A stretch of DNA of 64,000 bases from Amaurobius ferox (lineage: Eukaryota; Arthropoda; Arachnida; Araneae; Amaurobiidae). Each line of letters opens with the position of its first letter. The first letter of the stretch is position 1. The position numbers and the translations under genes were made by a program. The stretch spans positions 72,212,730-72,276,729 of the forward strand of contig OX578136.1 in NCBI GenBank assembly GCA_951213105.1, given 5' to 3'. This document shows positions 56,265 through 64,000 of the stretch, in pieces. Below the pieces are notes generated by a model. The model ran no database searches and had not been told where the DNA came from. It saw only the letters and a list, made by a program, of their open reading frames with translations.

Positions 56265-58128
56265 CAGGGTGGTCATAAAAAATTTTCCCGATATATAAAG
56301 CCCTAGCGGCCTATCCGCTCAACCAATCGAAAGAAAATTTCAGATATTGTTATTTGAAGATATGCGCTCGGGATTGTGATGATTTCAAACAATAGTTACG
56401 GTTACGGTTACAGTGAAATAATTTCAAAATTTTCGAATGGCAACACCCACTTTTTTCCAGATCAGATTGATCAGCGCATTGAAAAACCATAAATGGCTTT
56501 AGAACGGTACACGTATGACGAAAATTGGCGGCGTAAAACATTTGCAAGGAATAGAATTGTACAGGACCAATGACAACACAGAGAGGAGGTACATCGACGC
56601 ACTTTTCATAATTCACAGGGATAGACAGTAGAAACACCAATCACAGAACACCATGTACAAAGCATTGCTTGTGGAAAACCTTTAATAAGCAGTGTAGGAA
56701 GATTATTTCTTCAATTAGGTGCTCGAACGTGTCAAAAATATTAAACTTACAGGGAAACAACGAGATGAATTGATAAAGCTGTTTCATCTGAACGGGGAAA
56801 ATGCTGACGAAGCAGTGCGAGTTTATCGGCGAAATCATAAGCTAAGACGAGTCCCATGTTCCATACGGACTGTACGTGATTTGGTAAAAAAATTTGAAGA
56901 GAAACTGGATGCACATGTGATAGACAGCGATCCGGACGACCACCTGTTCCTGTTGAAGTTGTTGCGGAAGTGCATAATACGATTACTGCAGGTCCATTGC
57001 ACACTACAAGAAGTGTTGCCCGCAATTTGGATGTACCAAAAACCACAGTCCTCACGCTTCTGGTTCTGTTCTGCGGATGTTTCCTTATCGATTCCAGCGC
57101 ATCCAGATGTTGCAACCTGGAGTCGAACAACAGCGTGTCGGCTTTGCGAATTTTTTCCTAATCAGATATGATGCAGGTGGCCGCTGCGGATATTATGGAC
57201 GGATGAGGCACATTTCTCATTAACTGGGAAGGTAAACTCCAAGAACTGCGTTCACTGGGCTGACGCCTTTACACGAAGCTAAAGTGACTGTGTGGTGCGG
57301 CATCGCAAGCACATTCGTTCTCGCTCCGTACTTCTTCGAAGAGGTTCCGTTCCAATATTATGCAATCGTGCTCCATCACAGGTCCTCGGTATAAAACAAT
57401 GTTGTAGAATTGCATAATTCGAGAATTACAGCAGCGAAATGTCGTTAATGGCATTGTATGGATGCAAGATGGTGCTCCTCCATACGTCGCAACATGTGTT
57501 CGACAAGTACTGCAACAGAACTTTGGTGATGGAGTTATCTCCAGCAAATTTGCAGTTTTGTGGCCACCTTGATCCCCACGATCTCATTCCGATGGATTTC
57601 TGGTTCTGGGGTTATCTAAAATCTAAGGTATACACATCAAATCCACGAGATTTGTCAGAATTGAAAGATGCCATAAAACGTGAAGTTCTGAGATGCGACT
57701 TTCATCATTGTTGTCAACAATCTCCCGCATGCAATGCGTTATCGTCTGCGAAGGTGGGTACGTTGAAAACTTACAATTCCAATAAAAGTTTTTCCCTCTC
57801 CTCTCTTGCGGTGTCCTTGGTCCTTTACAATGCTCTTCTTTGCAAATGTTTTACGCCGCCAATGTTCATCATACGTGTATCGTTCCAACGCCATTTATGA
57901 TTTTTCAATGCGCTGATCAAATTGCGCAGGAAAAAAGTGGGTGTTGCCATTCGAAAATTTTGAAATGTTTTCACTGTATCCGTAACCGTAAGAGCTCTAT
58001 TGTTTGAAATCATCACAATCTCGAACGCATACCTTCAAATAACAATATCTGAAATTTCCTTTCGATTATTTGATCGAATTGGCCGCTGGGGATCCATATA
58101 TCGGGGGAGATTTTTTATGACCACCTTG
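56265..58128 (+). mobile_element. Tc1/mariner-superfamily element with long TIRs, inactive
   Basis: A 1,864-bp element flanked by TA on both sides (56263-56264 and 58129-58130). It starts CAGGGTGGTCATAAAAAATT. The inverse right end reads CAAGGTGGTCATAAAAAATC. The two ends remain complementary for about 290 bp (56265-56555 against 57838-58128), much longer than the roughly 30 bp typical of mariners. Between them lies a frame-shifted transposase. The flanks are two halves of one R2 copy, which confirms the boundaries and the TA target duplication. The transposase relic has several frameshifts and stops, so the copy cannot encode an active enzyme. Confidence 0.88.
56719..57765 (+). pseudogene. 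Tc1/mariner transposase relic (DD41D-like spacing)
   Basis: The first about 50 codons (56719-56900) form a helix-turn-helix region (LTGKQRDELIKLFHLNGEN, HKLRRVPCSIRTVRDLVKKF) typical of DNA-binding domains in arthropod mariner-type transposases. After a frameshift near 56905 come RSGRPPVPVEVV and a segment PYRFQRIQMLQPGVEQQRV. The first catalytic Asp is in WTDEAHF (Asp codon 57202-57204) and the second in WMQDGAPP (Asp codon 57468-57470). The third is in LIPMDFWFWGYLKSKVY, 41 residues later if one extra base in the CCCCACGATC stretch is discounted. The C-terminus ends near 57765 (HAMRYRLRRW). At least four frame changes or stops interrupt it. It sits between long TIRs and has no host role that I can see. 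Confidence 0.85.
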
Positions 58129-58130
58129 TA

Positions 58131-58836
58131 TATCACTTGTGTGATCCTGGTACGATTTGGTAAATAAGAACTGGAATTTTTTATGAAATAGCCCTAAAAA
58201 AATCAGTTAAATGCTTATTTTATACGTAATTTTAAACGACAAAATAATAAGACTCACCCCATTGCTCTAAAATGAACCATTCTCAAGATATTATTTAAAG
58301 GTTTAATTTGCGGAAATGAAGAAGATTTTCACTGTAGTTAAGAAACTATTTAATTAAATTTCTTTAAATTTTGTTGTTAAATCCCATGATAGTTATCCTG
58401 ATGCTGATTAGATTTTGATGTGATTCAGAAAGTATAACAGACTCTTTTTTACGAATGGACCGCAAAGATAGTGAAAATCTGAAGTAAATGACTAAAAAGA
58501 ACATATATGTATACGTTCAAATATAGTGATTAGTACTAGTTCTTCAGGTAAATTTTGACAAGTAAGCGAATTAGACTAACCCCATGACTGTAGGATGAAC
58601 CGTTCGCGATATTGTTTATACTTTCCTTATATACATAGTATAATTTATAATGAAAGTATTGAAGTAAGGACATCGATAAGTGGTACTGTATCGATAAGTG
58701 GTTCGAATCCAGGTTGGAATAGAGAGTTCTTTATAAGTACTCAATGAAATTTCACTTTTTTATATATTCAACTAAGTATAATAAATCTCCATGATTACTC
58801 TAAATCATGATATAAATCTTAAAATGATTATTTATA
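58131..58836 (-). repeat. R2 copy, right part, and unassigned flank
   Basis: 58131-58300 resumes R2 (TGTGATCCTGGTACGATTTGG, ATGAAATAGCCC, TATACGTAATTTTAAACGAC, CTCTAAAATGAACCATTCTC). 58370-58600 shows further R2-like words (TGATGCTGATTAGATTTTG). 58617-58665 has a hairpin-like TACTTTCCTTATATACATAG...ATGAAAGTA. A perfect B-box word GGTTCGAATCC occurs at 58699-58709 without an A box. Confidence 0.45.
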
Positions 58837-60242
58837 CTCTTTTGCAGAAAAAACGAAGCACTATGAAGAAAGTGACTGTATTTTATTGAAATTAAATGTG
58901 CGTACAGCTCATACACAGGTAATGAAATGATTACAAAATCAAGGCCACAGGACCCATAAATGGTAAACAATTGCACATTGGATTTTCAAATCAGTAATTG
59001 GTGAAACTCCCCTTGACGGAACTGTATTTTTGTATACGTCTAGGTAAGGAGTGATAAAGTTTCCTAATATCATTCTGCGATACATTCTGCCAGGCGTTCC
59101 TCAATTGTTGCTCCAGAACATTATCAAAAGCACATGATATCCAAGGAGCATTATCAAAAGCACGGAGACAGTTCACAGATGTGCGAGCCGTATGTGGCGT
59201 GGAATTATCGTGTAGGTAAATAGCCCCAGAATGACGTGCCTAGAAGGGTAACGCAAACGGCCGCAGAATTTCATCAACATATCGTTGAACTGTTAAAGTT
59301 GTACGCAGGATGACTAGGAGAGATCTGCTGTCGCAAAAGAGAGCACCCCACACCATCACACCAGGGGTAATGGCTATGTGCCTATTGAAGACCTAGACCG
59401 TCCAACTAGTTCTAAGTCATGAGCAGCTGTTTGGACTGTCGGGGCTATGTGCCTGTGTAAAACAAAGGCTGATTGGGACCGCTGACCCTGGCGACTAAAA
59501 CGTGATTCATCGCTGACCACTATGCGATGTCAGTTTGCTGGCAGAGATAATGCTCGGTACGCCACGACTCCAAACGACTCTGTCGATGTTGTGGGGTTAC
59601 GGGCATACGTCCTAAAGGCCGCGTGAGCGTAATCCCACCCCAGCCAAGCGCCGTGAAATGGTAGAAGGTACCACGGATGGTATGGAAGAGGCTGTATCAC
59701 GCTGAATGGCGGACAATGATGCCACTAGGAGAGTTCGGGCCTGTTGCACACGCATTCATGCATCTTGGCTTTCCAGAGCCTTCACTCCGCCTTTGAGTTC
59801 CTTGCAGCATCCATTGCTTCCAGCACCTTTGCCAGCTGCCAGCACCTTTACCAGCTACCAGCACCCCAAAGCAGTGTCCGTTCGGTGAAGGTGGATGCCG
59901 CTGGCCATACTGCTCGGTATGACCAGCCAGTTTCATTCATCCCGACTACACGACCACATTCGAACTCGTCTAATTGCTTATAAGGTCTTCGGCAACATCG
60001 TAACGGCATTATTGGTTGTGTCTCCTGCAACGCCGATAACGAGCAAAGATACACCGTCCACATTTTTAACCTGTTTTATACGGTGCTCGTTGCGTAGTAG
60101 AGACGCACGCTATGATCGAAGTTAACACTCACTGGCCTTGCAAATTTAATCATTTGCATACTTGGTATAAAGGAATTTGGATGGGAAATTTCGAGATGAT
60201 CGGATTATTTTTTAGGCGTGCTTCGTTTTTTCTGCAAAAGAC
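58837..60242 (-). mobile_element. Tc1-like DNA transposon, inactive
   Basis: A 1,406-bp element bounded by TA (58835-58836 and 60243-60244) with terminal inverted repeats of about 25 bp. The left reads CTCTTTTGCAGAAAAAACG followed by AAGCAC, and the inverse of the right is identical except for the first base. The interior is occupied by a degraded transposase on the minus strand and is visibly less AT-rich than the flanks. It lies 708 bp from the mariner-type element. Confidence 0.88.
58991..60063 (-). pseudogene. Tc1-type transposase relic lacking the catalytic Glu region
   Basis: N-terminal helix-turn-helix remnant RRPYKQLDEFECGRVVGMNE with TGWSYRAV (about 59930-60040), then GSGKPR and HRQSRLE-type residues in shifted frames. 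The first catalytic Asp is in VVSDESRF (codon 59509-59511). GVMVWGAL, LTVQRYVDEILRPFALPF and HDNSTPHTARTS follow (second Asp codon 59217-59219). The C-terminus NAWQNVSQNDIRKLYHSLPRR is intact and ends at the stop at 58991. Between NCLRAFDNAPW and VLEQQLRNAW the SPDLSPIEHVWD-type block with the third catalytic residue is missing. The gap coincides with a 15-bp word CATTATCAAAAGCAC repeated at 59119 and 59149. Multiple stops and shifts are present. Confidence 0.85.
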
Positions 60243-60450
60243 TATATATAAGAAGCTACAAAATTCAGAATAAATTAAGTATGGATGTAATTTTATTCTT
60301 TTATTCAATTTATGTAATTTAGTATAAAATTGATAAATCAATCTATATTTTGCAGTTTTTAAAACTCAATTATGCTTCCATTTATAAAATATTTTTAGAA
60401 TAATTACTTATTGCCATTAGCAACCTGTTCACAGAAATATTTTACCACGT
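60243..60450. other. Unassigned AT-rich spacer
   Basis: Nothing recognised between the Tc1-like element and the TTAA-flanked inverted repeat. Confidence 0.3.
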
Positions 60451-61443
60451 TTAATGGTCTATGCATAATCTAAATTGATCGTAAAATAAGTAGTTTGCTC
60501 ATAGTTTAGAATTCGCAGTTTAAGAGTTAAAGTAAAATAATAATGGGCTGAAATAAATAAAAAATAATAATGGATATGACACGTGTCCCTGTGTTAGGAT
60601 GAGATTAAAATTCTTGTTTCGTTTTTCGTTTAACGACTACCTAAATCCTTCATTGTATATTTAATTATAAGTTTATCTCTAAATCTGTTGTGTTTCTACT
60701 AATGGTTATTTGTGCTTTAATGAAGTGTGACCATCAGTATCTTCGGCCTCGTCACTCCATTCTGTAAGTTCATGTCACGTTTACTTGGATAATTATACGC
60801 TATAATAAGAAATATAATATAAACGACTCATTATTTCCTTTCCAGATGATGGTTTAAACTTTATATCCCAAACCGGTTGTTTCTTTTATTGCATAAACTG
60901 TGTTTACCTCTCTGTCTGATCTTTCTCACTACATTTCCAAAATTTTGTATTTTTCCTTCATTTCCAACTATTGTTTTACTTTGCGAAGGAAGTCATCATC
61001 TCATTTAGTTTCTGACACCTTTTGTCCATAGTTATTGTAACAACTCTATCTTTATTGCTGTTTGTAACTAGAAACTCATGAATCCACGAAAATTTAGGAT
61101 CCGCTTGTTTCTTTAATTTTTGTTAGGTGCAAACATGTTCAGCATTCCTCTGCTATTTCTTTCAAGCTGTTTCATATACTTAGTTTCCTTGACTTTATTT
61201 TTTTCGGATCTAAAATGCTTATCTGAGTCACGTGAAGCAATTTTAATTGACAGATATTTTCGACTACATTGTCTCATTTATAGTGACGTGGAAACATTTT
61301 TTTTCTGAAACTGGTAGATGTATTCTGATGTCATCCACGAAATTTTTTCATTTACAGTTTATTTAGAAAGTTAAAGTTGATTATATATATAAATATCCAT
61401 ATATATATATATATATATATATAGATTATGCATAGACCATTAA
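60451..61443. mobile_element. Candidate TTAA-flanked non-autonomous element
   Basis: 60451-60472 and 61422-61443 are a perfect 22-bp inverted repeat. The left reads TTAATGGTCTATGCATAAT then CTA, so TTAA is at both outer edges. TTAA target duplications are characteristic of piggyBac-type elements, although the canonical CCC/CCY terminus is not present. The 950 bp between is AT-rich with no frame above 62 codons. If real, this is a non-autonomous element. The right repeat is embedded between two (TA)n tracts, which may reflect later slippage. Confidence 0.5.
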
Positions 61444-61462
61444 CTATATATATATATATATA
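61396..61462. repeat. Two (TA)n tracts flanking the right inverted repeat
   Basis: 61399-61421 and 61444-61462 are TA runs on either side of the 22-bp repeat. Confidence 0.9.
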
Positions 61463-62096
61463 ATGTATCCAAATGGAATCAAAGAATTAAAAATTATTGA
61501 GCAGTACCAAAAAGAGGCTATGAAGGATCTGTGACCCCCACTCCCCCGTTGAAGCATGCTTTGGAGCCGCGACAACACTATCGGAAGCCGGTACAAATCA
61601 TAGAAAATCGACTAGATTAATTTATGTACTGAATAAGAAAAACCAGAAAAATAAAAATTACGAGTAATACTTTATACAATGAAATTATTTAAAGCTATTA
61701 AAATATTTATAACTATTGAAATCAAGATATACTAGATATATAAAATAATAAGAATTATTAATGCAAAACACACATACAAAACCGTATAGCATACCCAAAT
61801 AAGTGTAATTTCCTGTTTATCAAAATGATCCAATAATAATCGGTTCCCTCATTAAGTACTCACGTCGCTGTTGCCACCAATTCTGTTGTACGCCGACAAT
61901 TTCACTTTGCATTATTGTATATCGATATGATAAGAATTGGCTACGATTCTGTAAAGAAACTTTTGGGGGAAGCTCACTTTTTAGCATCCTCGAGGTATTC
62001 AAGAACACTCAAATTTTGGTCCTCCGTCATCGAATTTAATCTTTTACTTCTGATCATGTAATTGATTGTAATGATTCTGAGCACCCCTTTGTGTAG
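61463..62096. other. Unassigned, adjoining the reverse transcriptase relic
   Basis: A locally GC-richer patch at 61520-61600 (CCCCCACTCCCCCGTTG, GGAGCCGCGACAACAC) has no recognised identity. The 62-codon minus frame 61820-62008 lies downstream of the minus-strand reverse transcriptase fragment and could be its decayed C-terminal tail, but no motif supports this. Confidence 0.3.
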
Positions 62097-62465
62097 GCTA
62101 GATTACCAAGGAATTATAAAGTTTATTTTAAACATAAAATCACTTCGTTTATCGTAAATACGAAAGTATATGTTATGGTGTTAATACTTCTTCTTGTTAT
62201 TTACAATGCTGATATACAAAAAATTAACCACACCTTCTTAGTTTGTCTCGTTTTCGACTAATTTTAAACTGCTAGGGTAAACACTCAAATCCAATTACAA
62301 ATCCTCTTTCCCGTATCCAGTCAACATATCATCCACATATCTAATGAAAATGATCTCATTTAATATATGTATTCCAGAGTCCTAACTGTTTAGATATATG
62401 CCTGCTAGAACAGACGAGCAACTTTCTCCCATGGGTATACCATTTTGAATAACCCTCCATTGTTG
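62097..62465 (-). pseudogene. Reverse transcriptase palm fragment (YVDD), degraded
   Basis: One continuous minus-strand frame with several in-frame stops. It reads NGIPMGESCSSVLAGIYL (PMG motif, Met codon 62430-62432), then FIRYVDDMLTGYGKEDL with the catalytic YVDD at 62328-62339, then YPSSLKLVENETN, EGVVNFL and YFRIYDKRSDFMFKINFI. This order of motifs (G.PMG, Y.DD, NFLD, YDKR.DF) is that of the palm and following region of a family of invertebrate retroelement reverse transcriptases. The class (Penelope-like or other non-LTR) is not certain. The upstream and downstream parts are missing. Stops at codons after NS, ETN and KKKY mark it as dead. It faces away from the related fragment at 62690-64000. 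Confidence 0.8.
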
Positions 62466-62689
62466 GATAACCCCTTTCCAGATTCAACTTCAGAGTTAAG
62501 GCACTTTGCTGAGCATGGCGTCGAAAAGATTAAAGTTTCAATTCTAGAGTTTCAATTCACACATCAAGCAACAGTAAGCCCTCGGATCTGTCGTGTGGTC
62601 TGGGTTTTTCACATAGTACACAGAAATTATGGTGTGAAAATCATCATATTTTACAACAAAACAAAATTTTCCAATATGGACTAAATACG

Positions 62690-64000
62690 GTTATTTCTAA
62701 AGCCATATCTAATAGTAATTACTATCGTGATCTGAATTCTAATACTGTTGCTAAGAGAACTGTAAACCCATTTAAGAGCCGGATAAAAAGGTGTGGCAGA
62801 AGAATAAAGATAGTATATAAAAATACTGTTAACAATTTGAAGGAATTCTTCAATACCAACGACAATTGAAATATATACCACATAGTTGGATCAAAAATTT
62901 GGTATATGGAATAAGAACAAAATATATAGCCAAAATTTGGAATTCTGTAAAACAGAGTGCGAACATTTTTGACAATAATATGGACTATATTAATTTGGCA
63001 GTTCTAAGGGATTACATTAAACTACACACTACGAACTTGAATATAGATTTGAAAATAAATAATAACAAAATTGTGAATAGAGAATTTGTTATGGTAAATT
63101 TTAGCAATAAGAAGTATGACACTATACCATTGGGGCGTATTGTAAATGAATGAAAGATCTGTTGCCAATTAAACATATTAAAGCGTGTGTGACTTACAGA
63201 TATAATGCATCCGTATGAAGGAGAATTTTTAATTACAATAAATTTAGTAGTGAAATGGGGGAAGATGGGATGGATAATTGTAAATGTGCAAGTGAAGCAT
63301 GTTACATCGATCCTTTTTATCAACATATTATTAAGGGAGATTTGAACCTAGTGCGTTTTGCGTATTTGAGGAAAGTAATATAAAGGGGGACGAAATATCG
63401 ATTCCAAGAACATAGGAATGTAAATGGAATTTCCAAAGGTGACATCCAGGATTTTATTTACAAATTAGCTGTAAAGTATAGCATTCCAAGTGACATTGCA
63501 GAATGGAAATATAATGTATTAAAAATGGTCAATGCAAGTTATGACAGCAACGCGTCTATGATACATCGTGAGTATTTGAATAATGGGGAACTGAAGGAAC
63601 TGCAAACTATTTACATAATAACTTATTTAGACAAAGTCACGTCTAATTACGCCTTACATGCAAAAAATTGTACTACAATTCTTTAAGGGAATGCTATAAC
63701 AATAATATAATGTACCAACAGTTAGATCAATCACGAAATGTCATAGAGAATCGCATATTGGCAATGTATCGAAGAATTGGTTATAATTTGAAACATCTGA
63801 GATTCCCGTAATTAAATCTTATACCAAAACTGCATAAAAAACCAATCGAATTCCGACCAGTAACAGTGGGTTTCAAGACATATTTAACTACGGCAAAAGA
63901 CAAATTACTGACTATATAAAAAAAACTGTCATATCTAAAATAAAAAAACAGGGTGCCCACATAATTTCAGAGTGCCCACATAGTTATGGGGTTAATAAAG
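62690..64000 (+). pseudogene. Retroelement reverse transcriptase, N-terminal part, degraded
   Basis: Three overlapping frames make up one ancestral ORF. The first is a 95-codon frame at 62866-63153. The second starts at 63150 (KDLLPIKHIKACVTYRYN, NCKCASEACYIDPFY, HIIKGDLNLVRFAYLRKV, DFIYKLAVKYSIP, LDKVTSNYALH) with two stops. A frame change at the A-run near 63661 then gives NNNIMYQQLDQSRNVIENR, LNLIPKLHKKPIEFRPVTV and, at the window edge, HSYGVNK. The C.C...DP...HI..GDL pattern, the DK...NY..H pattern and PKLHK.P..FRP are diagnostic of the same reverse transcriptase family as the minus fragment. GTGCCCACATA is duplicated at 63954 and 63972. The ORF continues beyond the window, where the palm domain would be expected. 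Confidence 0.8.

Noticed and set aside
56719..57900. Intact transposase gene
   Set aside because: The catalytic motifs lie in different frames with intervening stops.

Overview
The window is about 70% A+T, has no recognisable host gene, and is made almost entirely of repeats at different stages of decay. No open reading frame on either strand exceeds about 155 codons, and most of those are by-products of (TA)n tracts or of repeat families. The Tc1/mariner transposase relics, the reverse transcriptase relics, the tRNA-derived repeats and the long (TA)n and (CA)n tracts point to an animal, most likely an arthropod; I cannot place it more closely. It reads as intergenic or heterochromatic DNA.

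Layout. 1-12 kb is a mosaic of dispersed repeat families, labelled R1-R7 here: an R3 copy, a mariner-like inverted-repeat element at 2193-2955, a SINE-like R5 copy, a pair of tRNA-like modules near 4.0-4.5 kb, a long R2 copy split by a 1.4-kb R4 element (5913-7318), and a direct pair of roughly 0.8-kb GC-richer blocks (9150-9961 and 11163-12001) that could be LTR plus leader of a retroelement. 12-21.6 kb is mostly unassigned AT-rich DNA with a 170-bp MITE, a 35-bp minisatellite and an inverted pair of R1 fragments. A (TA)n tract of about 178 bp precedes the most conspicuous object, an 8-kb array of exactly fifteen 533-bp units (21982-29972) with two unit types arranged in a pattern.

30-56 kb holds further R1, R2, R3, R5 and R7 copies, two tRNA-like loci, several tandem duplications and a 109-bp tandem array. 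R3 is notable: its copies share a degenerate coding segment, a TGACGTCA palindrome and, in three of four, a TCACGTGA palindrome. 56-60.3 kb has two neighbouring dead DNA transposons with terminal inverted repeats and TA target duplications: a mariner-type element with unusually long (about 290 bp) TIRs and a Tc1-type element that lost the catalytic glutamate region. 60.45-61.44 kb is bounded by a perfect 22-bp inverted repeat ending in TTAA. The last 1.9 kb contains two reverse transcriptase relics in opposite orientation, one with the YVDD catalytic motif and the other with the region upstream of the palm.

The parts do not form a pathway. The story is one of nested insertion, tandem amplification and decay. 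The best candidates for something undescribed are the 533-bp satellite, the R3 gene-fragment-bearing family and the TTAA-flanked element.
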